Counted from the first letter of the stretch, positions 20,387-30,598 are shown. The stretch: 64,000 bases of DNA from Phenylobacterium glaciei (GCF_016772415.1 NZ_JAGSGD010000001.1:2815501-2879500), one strand, 5' to 3'. Notes: generated by a model not told the origin, from the sequence alone. A program made the numbers and translations.

Positions 20387-21910
20387 ATGTCCGGTCAGGC
20401 GGTCCTCGGGGTCGAGAAGGCACTCTTCCTCTACGGGACCAGCAAGGTCTTCGAAGGCGTCTCCCTGCAGCTCGACGCCGCGCGCACCGCCCTGGTGGGC
20501 GAGAACGGCGCCGGCAAGTCCACTCTGCTGAAATGCCTGCTGGGGGAGCTGGAGCTGGACGAGGGCCAGATCATCAAGTCGCGGGGCCTGAAGATCGGCT
20601 ACGTGCCGCAGGACGTGCCGCCGGGCCTCGGCGACAGGACCGTGCGCGAGGTGCTGGAAAGCGCCCTGCCGCTGACCGACGGCAGCGAGGACTGGAAGGT
20701 CGACGTCCTGCTGGACGAGATCGGGGTCAGCTACGAGACGGCCCAGCAGACCTTCGGATCGCTTAGCGGCGGCTGGCAGCGGCTGATGCTGATCGCCGCG
20801 GCGGCCAAACTGGCCGAGCCCGACCTGCTGATCCTCGACGAACCCACCAACCACCTGGACCTCTCCAACATCAACACCCTGGAGAGCTGGCTGTCCGACG
20901 ACGACCGCCTGCCTATGCTGATCGTCAGCCACGATCGGGAGTTCCTGGAGCGAACCACGACGCGCACCATCTTCCTGCGCTCGGATGGGGCCCATTCCTT
21001 CAGTGTCCCGTTCAGCCGCGCCCGCGAGCAGCTGCTGCACCGCGACGCCGCCGACGCCGTGCGCCGGCAGCTGGAGGGCAAGGAGATCGAGCGGCTGGAA
21101 AAGATGGCCACCCGCTATCGGATCTGGGGCGTGAAGAACGACAAGTTCCACAAGCGCGCCAAGGCCACCGAGAAGCGCATCGACCGCATCGAGACCGAGC
21201 GCACGGAGAGCTATGTCGCCCGCGAACGGCGCCTGGAGCTGCACGACGGCGAGATCGACGCCAAGGTGGCCCTGCGGGTCCAGGGCCATACGGTCACAGT
21301 GCCGGATGGCAGCCGCAAGCTGTTCACCATCGACCGGCTGAACGTGGCTGCGGGCGACCGCATCGCCATCCTGGGCGTCAACGGGGCCGGCAAGTCGATG
21401 CTGCTCAACGCCCTGGCCCGCGCCTATGACCCCGATCAGGAGCACTATGACGGCCAGGCGCCGGTGCGGTTCAACCCGCAGGCGCGGCTGGTCTATTTCG
21501 ATCAGAAGATGGCTGAGCTGCCGCTCAAGACCAGCCTGCTGGACTACCTGACCGCCGTGGACGGGGCGACCACCAAGGACGCCAACGCCCTGCTGGCCAA
21601 GGCCGGATTCCCCTATCACCGCATCAAGGGGCCGATCGCCGACCTCAGCCACGGCGAACGGGCGCGCCTGACCTTCCTGAAGATGCAGCTGGCCAAGCCG
21701 AACCTGTACCTGCTCGACGAACCCACCAACCACCTGGACATCGAGGGCCAGGAAGCCCTGGAGGCCCAGCTCGAGGCGTCGGACGTCGCCTGCCTGTTCG
21801 TCTCCCACGACCGCTACTTCACACGGGCGGCGGCCACCCGGTTCGTGGAGATCCGCAAGGGCAGGCTGATCGAGGTCGAGGGCCCCGACGACTTCTTCGA
21901 GGCGCAGTAG
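20387..21910 (+). CDS. ABC-F family ATPase
   Basis: Soluble twin-ATPase protein of 507 residues without membrane helices, as in ABC-F factors that act on ribosomes. The first site has Walker A GENGAGKST, signature LSGGWQR and Walker B LLILDEPTNHLD. The second has GVNGAGKSM, signature LSHGERAR and LYLLDEPTNHLD. The linker between the domains is long and charged. The C-terminal coiled coil of Uup is missing. The second site departs from consensus (Met after GKS, His in the signature), which may make it less active. The ATG at 20387 follows GGAGGG by eight bases. The specific subfamily is uncertain. Confidence 0.88.
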   Translation: MSGQAVLGVEKALFLYGTSKVFEGVSLQLDAARTALVGENGAGKSTLLKCLLGELELDEGQIIKSRGLKIGYVPQDVPPGLGDRTVREVLESALPLTDGSEDWKVDVLLDEIGVSYETAQQTFGSLSGGWQRLMLIAAAAKLAEPDLLILDEPTNHLDLSNINTLESWLSDDDRLPMLIVSHDREFLERTTTRTIFLRSDGAHSFSVPFSRAREQLLHRDAADAVRRQLEGKEIERLEKMATRYRIWGVKNDKFHKRAKATEKRIDRIETERTESYVARERRLELHDGEIDAKVALRVQGHTVTVPDGSRKLFTIDRLNVAAGDRIAILGVNGAGKSMLLNALARAYDPDQEHYDGQAPVRFNPQARLVYFDQKMAELPLKTSLLDYLTAVDGATTKDANALLAKAGFPYHRIKGPIADLSHGERARLTFLKMQLAKPNLYLLDEPTNHLDIEGQEALEAQLEASDVACLFVSHDRYFTRAAATRFVEIRKGRLIEVEGPDDFFEAQ

Positions 21911-21911
21911 C

Positions 21912-22685
21912 CTAGCGGCGCGGCAGGACCGTGAATCCGTACTTCTTGAACACCACGCCTGCCTCCGGCCCGCTGAGGAAGCTCAGGAAGGCGGCGGCTT
22001 GCAGGTTCTTGGCCCCGGCCACCAGGGCCGCGGGATAGATGATCGGCGGATGGCTGGTGTCGGGGAGCAGGCCGACGATCCTCACCCTGGGCTCCACCTT
22101 GGCGTCGGTGTCGTAGACGATGCCGTAGGGGCTCTCACCGCGGGCCACGAACTGCAGGGCGGCCCGCACGTTCTCGGCCCGGGCGAGCTTGCCCGAGACG
22201 CTGTCCCAGACGCCGAGCATGGTGAGCGAGGCCTTGGCGTACTTGCCGGCCGGCACGTCGGGACCGGCGACGGCCAGGCGGCCCTCCCCCAGCGCCTTGG
22301 CCAGCGGCATGCCCTTGGCGACCTTCAGGGTGGTCTTGGCGTCCGTCGGCGCGATCAGGGCCAAGTGGTTGGTCAGCAGGTCCCGGCGGCTGGCCGCGAC
22401 AATCAACTTCTTGCCGGCCAAGTAGTCCATCCAGTCGCTGTCGGCGGAGATGTAGACATCAGCCGGCGCGCCCTGCTCGATCTGGCGGGCGATGGCTGCG
22501 GAGCCGGCATAGGAGAACCTCGCCTCGCCGCCGGTCTTGGCGGCGTAGACCGCGCCCACCTCGTCCAGGGCGTTCTTCAGCGAGGCGGCGGCGAACACCG
22601 TCACCGGCTTGTCCGCGGCCAGGGCGGGCGCGGCGGCCAGGGTCCAGGCGGCGGCCAGCATCGCAAGTCGGCGCGTGAGCTTCAC
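21912..22685 (-). CDS. modA: Molybdate ABC transporter substrate-binding protein ModA
   Basis: Periplasmic molybdate/tungstate-binding protein of 257 residues. The signal peptide (KLTRRLAMLAAAWTLAAAPALAA) is followed by the family start VTVFAAASLKNALDEVG, then FSYAGSAAIARQIEQGAPADVYISAD and YGIVYDTDAK. The GTG start at 22685 has GAGGAA seven bases upstream; an in-frame upstream ATG would place an odd extension before the signal peptide. Downstream there is only one base before the convergent ABC-F stop, so modB and modC are not in this operon and must be elsewhere. A Mo-box lies about 120 bp upstream. Confidence 0.93.
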   Translation of the reverse strand: MKLTRRLAMLAAAWTLAAAPALAADKPVTVFAAASLKNALDEVGAVYAAKTGGEARFSYAGSAAIARQIEQGAPADVYISADSDWMDYLAGKKLIVAASRRDLLTNHLALIAPTDAKTTLKVAKGMPLAKALGEGRLAVAGPDVPAGKYAKASLTMLGVWDSVSGKLARAENVRAALQFVARGESPYGIVYDTDAKVEPRVRIVGLLPDTSHPPIIYPAALVAGAKNLQAAAFLSFLSGPEAGVVFKKYGFTVLPRR

Positions 22686-22805
22686 GGGAAATTCCTCAAA
22701 GAATATTAGGCCTTGCGAGAGGCCGCGCTGAGGCGACGCGATCCCCCGCGTCATCGCAGCGCGCCGAAAAGGCGAGCGCGTTGAGGGCGGCCGTGGCGAA
22801 CCTCT

Positions 22806-22829
22806 CGCTATATATGAAGAGATATAACG
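22806..22829 (-). promoter_or_regulatory. Mo-box (ModE-type operator) upstream of modA
   Basis: The sequence CGCTATATA-TGAAGA-GATATAACG is an inverted repeat that matches the Mo-box described for ModE-type regulators of Rhodobacter capsulatus (CGCTATATA-N6-TATATAACG) at 17 of 18 half-site positions, with the correct N6 spacer. It sits in the only non-coding DNA upstream of modA, 121 bp before its start codon and 24 bp beyond the stop of the upstream gene. It predicts repression of modA by a molybdate-bound ModE homologue encoded elsewhere. Confidence 0.75.
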
Positions 22830-22853
22830 TCAGGCTCAAGGCCACGCCAGACC

Positions 22854-23702
22854 TCAGGCGTAGAGCTTCGACGAGCCCTTCAGGAAGCGCAGGTACTGCA
22901 GCATCCGGGCGACGGGCTTGCCGGTCGCAGGATCACTCAGCACCACCTCCCACCAGAGGTTCTCGGTCTTGGGACTCTCGCTGAGCGCCAGGATCCGGGC
23001 GTGGGAGCTGTAGTCGGTGTCGGCCAGCAGCGGACCGTCGATGTATTCGACCTCGATGGCCCCGTAGAGACCCACCGCCGGACCGTCCAGGTCGAGCCGC
23101 TGGCGCTGCACGCTGCAGAACAGCTGCACGCAGGCCGAGGGCGGCAGGACGCTGCCCGCGAACCGGTCGTCCTTGCCTTCATAGGCCGGCAAGGGTTCGG
23201 TGAGGGTGTCGAGGCGCTTGGTGGCCGACGCCGAGACGATGACGTCCTCGCCCATCGGCGCCAGTTTCAGTCTGCCCAGGATGCGCAGGGTCTCGGCCCC
23301 GACGATGCCCTGCCCCTCCAGCCGTTGGCGGACCTCGCTCTGCGGGTCGGGTTCGCCACAGGAGCCGGTTCCCTCCCCCACGATGTCGCCCGCCTCGTTC
23401 TCCATCCACAGACGGGCACGGGTCTCACCGGCTTGGGCGAACACCCGCACCGCCTCGTTGTCGACGGTGGCGTGCTTGAAGGTCAGGGACAGGGTCCCGC
23501 GCCGGAACCAGTCGGGGCCGTAGAGCTCCAGCAGCGCCGGGACGAACTGGTCCATATGGACCGACCCCGCCACCGTCCCGCCCCGGAAGCCCAGCTTGGA
23601 GGCGGTGGCGTCGTCGTGGATCGAGCCTTTGATCTCCTGGGCGAGATTGCGCGGGCGGCGAAATTCGCCGGAGATTTCAACGGATGCGGCGGCCTGGCTC
23701 AT
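22854..23702 (-). CDS. Hot-dog fold (MaoC/thioesterase-like) protein
   Basis: Cytoplasmic protein of 282 residues. The stretch GFRGGTVAGSVHMDQFVPALLELYGPDW followed by GTLSLTFKHATVDNEAVRVFA has the shape of a MaoC-like hydratase or double hot-dog protein, but a clear catalytic Asp-His pair is not obvious beyond the His in GSVHMD. The second half (FAGSVLPPSACVQLF, YGAIEVEYIDGPLLADTDYSSHARILAL) looks like a second hot-dog repeat. The start has AAGGGA six bases upstream. The PhyH dioxygenase gene lies 48 bp upstream on the same strand, so the two may share a transcript. The function is a guess. Confidence 0.55.
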   Translation of the reverse strand: MSQAAASVEISGEFRRPRNLAQEIKGSIHDDATASKLGFRGGTVAGSVHMDQFVPALLELYGPDWFRRGTLSLTFKHATVDNEAVRVFAQAGETRARLWMENEAGDIVGEGTGSCGEPDPQSEVRQRLEGQGIVGAETLRILGRLKLAPMGEDVIVSASATKRLDTLTEPLPAYEGKDDRFAGSVLPPSACVQLFCSVQRQRLDLDGPAVGLYGAIEVEYIDGPLLADTDYSSHARILALSESPKTENLWWEVVLSDPATGKPVARMLQYLRFLKGSSKLYA

Positions 23703-23750
23703 GTTTCGTTCCCTTCGCTGGGCCGCTCTGCGGCGGCTCCTGACCCGAGG

Positions 23751-24569
23751 TTAGCCCTCGACCACGCGATCCACCAGCACCGGCGGCAGATAGCCGTCCT
23801 CCAGGGTCTTCAGCGGGTGCGAGGCCGTCACGTGGCCCATGAACGGCGGCCAGATGTCGTAGCCCAGCAGCCGCTGGAGCCGCGGCGACATGGTCTTCAC
23901 CAGCTCGCGCGGCACGCCGAGGAAGAAGTTCTCCTGGGTCCGGACCCAGGGCTCGCAATACTGGTTGGTGAAGGCCTGGCGCGGCGCCTTGCTGCGGTTG
24001 GCCCCACCCCGGTGCAGCAGGGTGGCCTGGAAGACGATGGCGGCGCCGGCGGGCATGACCATGGGCTTAAGCAGGCGCGGCAGGTCGGCGGGGCTCAGGG
24101 CCGCCACCTCCGCGTCGCTCCACAGGTGGCTGCCGGGGATCACCTCGGTGCAGCCGTTCTCTTCGGTGAAGGCGTCCACCGCCGCGATCAGGCTCATGGA
24201 GGCCGGCGGTCGGGGCCGCTTCAGGCGGTAGAAGCCGTCGTCGGTGTGGACCTGTTGGGCCGTCTCGCCGGGATAGATGCAGATCGCCTGGCTGGCCGAC
24301 AGCAGATAGCCGGGCAGCAGGAAGCGGTCGAGCAGGGCCAGGACACGGGCGTCCTCGGTGACCTGCTCGAACACCTTGCCCCGCGCCACCAGGGTGTAGA
24401 CCCGCTCGGTGGCGAAGCCCTCGAAGTCGTTGCGGCCGCGATGCTGCTCCATGTGCGGCGCCAGGCCCCGGCGGATGGCCGCCAGAGTGGTAGCGTCACA
24501 GAAGCCCTCGATCACCGTATAGCCGTCGCGGTGCAGGGCCTCGGTATGGGCGTCGGCGTCAAAGGCCAT
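23751..24569 (-). CDS. Phytanoyl-CoA dioxygenase (PhyH) family protein
   Basis: Fe(II)/2-oxoglutarate-dependent oxygenase of 272 residues. The metal-binding facial triad is visible as HTD in QVHTDDGFY and the distal His in TLLHRGGANRS, with the 2-oxoglutarate-binding Arg shortly after (KAPRQAFTNQY). N-terminal LHRDGYTVIEGF is typical of PhyH proteins. Members hydroxylate small molecules or lipids; the substrate here is unknown. GGGAGG precedes the ATG. Confidence 0.82.
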   Translation of the reverse strand: MAFDADAHTEALHRDGYTVIEGFCDATTLAAIRRGLAPHMEQHRGRNDFEGFATERVYTLVARGKVFEQVTEDARVLALLDRFLLPGYLLSASQAICIYPGETAQQVHTDDGFYRLKRPRPPASMSLIAAVDAFTEENGCTEVIPGSHLWSDAEVAALSPADLPRLLKPMVMPAGAAIVFQATLLHRGGANRSKAPRQAFTNQYCEPWVRTQENFFLGVPRELVKTMSPRLQRLLGYDIWPPFMGHVTASHPLKTLEDGYLPPVLVDRVVEG

Positions 24570-24618
24570 GGTCTCTTCCCTCCCCGCTCTGTCGGCGGAT
24601 GCCGAAGCATAACCCGAC

Positions 24619-25503
24619 CTACCCCAGGGCTGTCATCACCACGCCAATGGCCGTCGCCGTGCCTCCGGCGATCTGCACCAGGGTCAGCTTCTCCTTGAAC
24701 AGCCGGCGCCCCGCCGCCGCGGCGATCGGCCCCTCGATCACCCCGATGGCGCGCACCTGGCCGGCGGGCGCGAGCGCCAGGGCCGAGAACCAGAAGGCCG
24801 AGGCCGCGGTGCCAAAGAAGCCGGCCCCCAGGGACTGCTTCCACGATCCCGCCACCGAGCGCAGGGCCTGGGGCCGGGTGACCGCCAGGATAGCGCCCAG
24901 CACGATGGACTGCAGGGCCTGAGCGACGCAGAGGGCCGCCGTCGCGGAATAGATCGGGTGGTGCGGCTCCAGGGCCATGCCGGCCTGTCGGTAGCCGTTG
25001 AGCGCCACGGCGAAGGCGACGCCGGAGGCCAGACCGAACAGCGAGCCGTTCAGGGCGCCCGCCTTGGCCTCATCGCCTCTTGGCCAGGACAGCACCAGCA
25101 GGCCCACGGTGGTGGCCGCCAAGCCTGCCCACTGCACCGCGCTCATATGGTCGCCGAACACCACGAAGCCCATGATCGCCGCGATCGGCAATGAGGCCTG
25201 CTGCATGAAGGTCGCCACCGCGAAGCCGGAGTGGCGCATGGCCACCAGCAGGGCCGCGGTGGCGCTGACCTGGGCGATGGCGCCGGCGATGACCGCGATG
25301 ATGAACCGCGCCGACACGTGTGGCTCAGCGCTCGGCGTGAGCATCGCCACCACGGCGAAGATCAGCATCGAGAACGGCAGGCCGAACAGGAAGCGCACGA
25401 GGGTCGCACCCCAGGGACCGGCGTCCCCCACCAGGCCACGTTGCAAGGCGTTGCGCGCCACCTGCAGCGGCGCGGCCGCGGCGGTCAGAATAATCCAGAG
25501 CAT
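24619..25503 (-). CDS. EamA/DMT-family transporter
   Basis: Drug/metabolite superfamily carrier of 294 residues with ten predicted helices in two EamA repeats (LVAMRHSGFAVATFMQQASLPIAAIMGFVVFGD in the first, ALAPAGQVRAIGVIEGPIAAAAGRRLFKEKLTLVQ in the second). Such proteins export or exchange small metabolites across the inner membrane. The substrate is unknown. It lies upstream of the PhyH gene with a 49 bp gap on the same strand. Confidence 0.8.
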   Translation of the reverse strand: MLWIILTAAAAPLQVARNALQRGLVGDAGPWGATLVRFLFGLPFSMLIFAVVAMLTPSAEPHVSARFIIAVIAGAIAQVSATAALLVAMRHSGFAVATFMQQASLPIAAIMGFVVFGDHMSAVQWAGLAATTVGLLVLSWPRGDEAKAGALNGSLFGLASGVAFAVALNGYRQAGMALEPHHPIYSATAALCVAQALQSIVLGAILAVTRPQALRSVAGSWKQSLGAGFFGTAASAFWFSALALAPAGQVRAIGVIEGPIAAAAGRRLFKEKLTLVQIAGGTATAIGVVMTALG

Positions 25504-25527
25504 AGAACGTCCTCACCCCGCCACCGA

Positions 25528-25638
25528 CTGTCATCCCGGAGGGCGCGCAGCGCCAGTCCGGGACCCAGACGCGCAGGGCCTTCAGGAGAAATCAGGGAAG
25601 TCCCGGTCTTCCGCTCCACGCGGAAGCCGGGATGACAG
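25528..25638. repeat. Intergenic palindromic repeat, type I, copy A
   Basis: A 111 bp element with perfect 12 bp terminal inverted repeats CTGTCATCCCGG (25528-25539) and CCGGGATGACAG (25627-25638) and a GC-rich core containing smaller stems (CTTCCGC...GCGGAAG). It lies between the EamA gene and the leuA stop. The same ends occur at 34117-34229. It resembles the dispersed 'GTCATCCCGG' REP/MITE-like elements found between genes in many alphaproteobacteria. Confidence 0.75.
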
Positions 25639-25644
25639 CGCGCG

Positions 25645-27243
25645 CTAGAAGCCGCTGGCGATGGCGTCCGGCGCGCTCTTTTCTTTGCGGACGAAGAGGT
25701 TGTTGAGCGCGTTGATATAGGCCTTGGCCGAGGCGGTAAGGGTGTCGGTGTCGGCGGCCTGGCCGGTGGCGATACGGCCGTCCTCCTCCAGACGCACCGA
25801 GACCTGGGCCTGGGCGTCGGTCCCCTCGGTCACCGCGTGCACCTGGAACAGGCGCAGGATGGCGGTGTGGGGCACGACCTGGTGGATGGCGTTGAACACC
25901 GCGTCCACCGGGCCGTCGCCGGTGGCGGCGCCCGACTTCTCGACCCCGTCCACGGTCACGGTCAGCTCGGCCTGCTGCGGGCCCTCGGTGCCGGCGATCA
26001 CCCGCAGGTGCTTGACCTGGATGCGGTCGGCGCCGCTGGCCAGGGCGTCGTCCACCAGGGCGATGATGTCGTCGTCGAAGACGTGCTTCTTCTTGTCGGC
26101 CAGATCCTTGAAGCGCTGGAAGGCCTCGTTCAGGGCGTTCTGGCCCAGCTCGTAGCCCAGTTCCTTCAGCTTCTCGCGGAAGCCCGCCCGGCCGGCATGC
26201 TTGCCCATCACCAAGTTCGAGGCGCCCTGGCCGACGGTCTCAGGCGACATGATCTCGTAGGTGCCGCGGTCCTTCAGCATCCCGTCCTGGTGGATGCCGC
26301 TCTCATGGGCGAAGGCGTTCTTGCCGACGATCGCCTTGTTGAACTGCACCGGGAAACCGGTGATGGCCGAGGTGTAGCGGCTGGCCCGGGTGATGTGCTG
26401 GGTCTCGATATTGGTGAAGTAGGGCAGCCGGTCGCCGCGCACCTTCAGGGCCATGACGACCTCTTCCAGGGCCGCGTTGCCGGCGCGCTCGCCGATGCCG
26501 TTCATGGCGACTTCGATCTGGCGCGCCCCGCCCTGAACCCCGGCCAGGCTGTTGGCGACGGCCAGGCCCAGGTCGTTGTGGCAATGGGTCGACAGGATGA
26601 TGCGGTCGGCCCCGTCCACGTGCTCCAGGATGTCGCGGAAGATGTCGGCATATTCGCTGGGATACGAATAGCCCACCGTGTCGGGCAGGTTCACCGTGCC
26701 GGCGCCGGCCTTGATGGCGGCGTCCACGCAGCGGCGCAGGAAGTCCTGCTCTGTGCGGGTGGCGTCCTGGGCCGACCATTCCACGTCGTCGCACAGGTTG
26801 CGGGCGTGGGTCACCGACTTGGTGATCATTTCCAGGATGTCTTCCTGGCTGGCGCGCAGGATGTGGTCGCGGTGGCTGGGGCTGGTGGACAGGAAGGTGT
26901 GGATGCGGCCGCGCTTGGCCGGACGGATCGCCTCGGCGGCGCGTTCGATGTCGGCCATGCCGGCCCGGGCCAGGCCGCAGATGGTGCTCTCGGTGACGAT
27001 CTCGGAGATCTTGCGGACCGCCTCGAAGTCGCCGTTCGAGGCGATGGGGAAGCCGGCCTCGATGACGTCGACCTTCATCTCTTCGAGGATCTTGGCCAGT
27101 TCCAGCTTCTCGTCCAGCGACATGGACGCGCCGGGCGACTGCTCGCCGTCGCGCATGGTGGTGTCGAAGACGATGACACGGTCGCTCTCCTTGCGAACGG
27201 TGTCGTTGGCGGAGGGGGCCTGATCGGCGGGGGATACGGTCAT
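25645..27243 (-). CDS. leuA: 2-Isopropylmalate synthase LeuA
   Basis: First committed enzyme of leucine synthesis, condensing acetyl-CoA with 2-ketoisovalerate in the cytoplasm. At 532 residues it is the usual long form. The catalytic TIM barrel starts with IVFDTTMRDGEQSPGASM (catalytic Arg and metal-binding Asp) and has the metal-binding LSTHCHNDLGLAVANS. FAHESGIHQDGM marks the linker subdomain. The C-terminal third (about 400-520, QAELTVTVDGVEKSGAATGDGPVDAVFNAI) is the LeuA allosteric domain that binds leucine. The gene is preceded by a leucine-rich leader peptide and a hairpin. Confidence 0.97.
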   Translation of the reverse strand: MTVSPADQAPSANDTVRKESDRVIVFDTTMRDGEQSPGASMSLDEKLELAKILEEMKVDVIEAGFPIASNGDFEAVRKISEIVTESTICGLARAGMADIERAAEAIRPAKRGRIHTFLSTSPSHRDHILRASQEDILEMITKSVTHARNLCDDVEWSAQDATRTEQDFLRRCVDAAIKAGAGTVNLPDTVGYSYPSEYADIFRDILEHVDGADRIILSTHCHNDLGLAVANSLAGVQGGARQIEVAMNGIGERAGNAALEEVVMALKVRGDRLPYFTNIETQHITRASRYTSAITGFPVQFNKAIVGKNAFAHESGIHQDGMLKDRGTYEIMSPETVGQGASNLVMGKHAGRAGFREKLKELGYELGQNALNEAFQRFKDLADKKKHVFDDDIIALVDDALASGADRIQVKHLRVIAGTEGPQQAELTVTVDGVEKSGAATGDGPVDAVFNAIHQVVPHTAILRLFQVHAVTEGTDAQAQVSVRLEEDGRIATGQAADTDTLTASAKAYINALNNLFVRKEKSAPDAIASGF

Positions 27244-27284
27244 GGGATCACTTCATTCTTCGCGGGGGTGTTTTAGAAGGCTCA

Positions 27285-27311
27285 GGCGTCGGGGTCATCC
27301 CCTGAAGCGCC
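27285..27311 (-). terminator. Predicted attenuator hairpin of leuA
   Basis: On the transcript of the minus strand GGCG-(CTTCA)-GGGG-ATGA-CCCC-(GA)-CGCC forms a hairpin with a GGGG/CCCC stem (27291-27294 with 27299-27302) and an outer GGCG/CGCC stem, followed by a short weak U tract (TTCTAAAA). Its 5' arm CAGGGG can instead pair with CCCCTG at the very end of the leader-peptide frame (plus-strand 27335-27340), giving a mutually exclusive antiterminator. The weak U tract keeps confidence moderate. Confidence 0.45.
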
Positions 27312-27331
27312 CGGCCGCGAAGATGCGCAGC

Positions 27332-27400
27332 CTACAGGGGCGCCCAGGGGCGGCTAAGCCCCAGCGTAAGAAGAAGCTGGCTGTGCAGATGCGAGTGCAT
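27332..27400 (-). CDS. leuL: Leucine leader peptide (LeuL) of the leuA attenuator
   Basis: A 22-codon frame 89 bp before leuA with 7 leucines (residues 5, 9, 10, 11, 13, 15, 22), including three consecutive CTT codons at 9-11, in a genome that mostly uses CTG/CTC for Leu. This is the signature of a leader peptide sensing leucyl-tRNA. There is no Shine-Dalgarno site, but TATAGA (27411-27416) lies 10 bases before the ATG and could be a -10 box, making the message nearly leaderless, as known for the rhizobial trp leader. Stalling at the CTT codons would free the antiterminator described for the downstream hairpin. Confidence 0.65.
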   Translation of the reverse strand: MHSHLHSQLLLTLGLSRPWAPL

Positions 27401-27458
27401 GGGGAGATGATCTATAGAATCTGCGGCTTCACCGCAAGAGTCTTGCGCCTGGAGACCT

Positions 27459-28079
27459 TCAGGCGGCTAGTTGCGCAAGAACCTTCCTCACGGCCGGCCG
27501 CTCGCCCATCCGCGCGAAGTGATCGGCGACCTTCGGAAACTGCGCCATGTCGACGCCGTCGCGGGGCAGCCACCCGGTCAGGGTGAAGAGATACGGGTCG
27601 CAGATCGTGTAGTCGCCCCCCATCACCCAGGGTCCGACGAGGTATTCCGTCTCGATCAGCTCGAAGTGCTCCGCCACCGCCAAGGGCGCCTTGCGGCGCA
27701 TGTCGGCGATGGCGACCGGGTCATCGGCCCAGCGATAGCCGCGATGGCGGTGAGCGGCCGAGACGTGGACGGCGCTGCAGAGATAGGTGTTGAAGGCCTG
27801 GACCTGGGCCATGGCGAAGGGATCGTCCAGCGGCGCCAGCTTCGCCTGCGGAAAGGCCTGGGCCACATAGGTCATCAGGGCCGGCGCCTCGGTCAGCACG
27901 CCGCGCTCGGTCACCAGGGCCGGCACCCGGCTCTTGGGATTGATGGCAAGGTAGTCCGGCGACCGCTGCTCGTTCGTCAGGAAATCGACCTTCACCAGCT
28001 CATAGTCGGCGCCGGCCTCTTCCAGGGCGATGTGAACCGCCAGGCTGATGGTGCCGGGGAAGGAGTAGAGCTTGATCAT
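27459..28079 (-). CDS. Glutathione S-transferase family protein
   Basis: Cytosolic GST-fold protein of 206 residues. The thioredoxin-like N-terminal domain begins MIKLYSFPGTISLAVHIALEE, with the cis-Pro motif SRVPALV and the glutathione gamma-Glu-binding LTEAPALMTYV. The all-helical C-terminal domain contains GDYTICDPYLFTLTGWL (N-capping box). The ATG overlaps the stop of the upstream TVP38-like gene (ATGA). It resembles GstA/beta-class bacterial enzymes. The substrate is unknown. Confidence 0.88.
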   Translation of the reverse strand: MIKLYSFPGTISLAVHIALEEAGADYELVKVDFLTNEQRSPDYLAINPKSRVPALVTERGVLTEAPALMTYVAQAFPQAKLAPLDDPFAMAQVQAFNTYLCSAVHVSAAHRHRGYRWADDPVAIADMRRKAPLAVAEHFELIETEYLVGPWVMGGDYTICDPYLFTLTGWLPRDGVDMAQFPKVADHFARMGERPAVRKVLAQLAA

Positions 28080-28795
28080 GGCTTCGGGTCCTCCGCGGCA
28101 TTCTCCCGCGACTTTAGCCAGCGGCGGGCGAACCAGCCGATGGCGATCCAGAGGGCGGCGACGGCCACCAGCCATCCGATGTGCTTGAGGCTGCCGCCCT
28201 TCATCGCCTGGACGATGGAATTGCCGGCGAAGGCGGTCAGGGCGATCTTCGGGACGATGCCGATGGCGGTCCCCGCCGCGAACTGGATCACGCGCATTGG
28301 CGTCACCCCCGCGGCCATGTTGACGACGATGAACGGCGCCGAGGGCACCAGCCGAACGATCAGGCTGGCCAGGAAGCCGTTGCGCCCCACCAGGCCCATG
28401 AACCGCTGCATGCTCTCGCCGGAGATGGTGGCCAGCGCCTTGGCCCCCGCGAAACGACCCAGATAGAAGCCCACCAGCGACGACACCATCGTCCCGATCC
28501 AGCTGTAGGCAAAGCCGGTCCACGGTCCGAAGGCCACCACGGCGGCGGCGATCAGCATGAACTGCGGCACGCCGATGAAGGCCAGGATCGCGAAGGCCGC
28601 CACCGCCGTCGGCAGGGCCCAGGGCCCGCTGGCCGCGCCGAGCCATTGCTCGACCGTGGCCTCGCCGTTGAAGCCCAGCACCTGGGCGCCGAACAGGAAG
28701 ACGATGCCCACCCCGCCGAACAGGACGAACGACACGGCGATGGTTCGCCACGCCTGGGCGTCCATCTCGGTCAGGAAGCGGAAGAGGCGGCGCAT
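28076..28795 (-). CDS. TVP38/TMEM64 (VTT, DedA-like) membrane protein
   Basis: Integral membrane protein of 239 residues with about six hydrophobic segments. The VTT domain is recognised by the FAGAKALATISGESMQRFMGLVGRNGFLASLIVRLVPSAPF pattern (cytoplasmic G-x-RF loop then LIVRLVP.AP.), followed by NMAAGVTPMRVIQF. Members of this superfamily are implicated in lipid scrambling; the role here is inferred only from the family. Overlap of 4 bp with the GST gene indicates one operon. Confidence 0.85.
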   Translation of the reverse strand: MRRLFRFLTEMDAQAWRTIAVSFVLFGGVGIVFLFGAQVLGFNGEATVEQWLGAASGPWALPTAVAAFAILAFIGVPQFMLIAAAVVAFGPWTGFAYSWIGTMVSSLVGFYLGRFAGAKALATISGESMQRFMGLVGRNGFLASLIVRLVPSAPFIVVNMAAGVTPMRVIQFAAGTAIGIVPKIALTAFAGNSIVQAMKGGSLKHIGWLVAVAALWIAIGWFARRWLKSRENAAEDPKP

Positions 28796-28836
28796 GGCCT
28801 GCCCTCGCCTATCGCCGCCTGCCGGTCAAGACAGCT

Positions 28837-30589
<1,753 letters not shown>

Positions 30590-30598
30590 ATCGGCAGA

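Noticed and set aside
22686..22805. Molybdenum-cofactor riboswitch between the Mo-box and modA
   Set aside because: Only short GGCC-type stems are seen; the long conserved helices of that riboswitch are absent.
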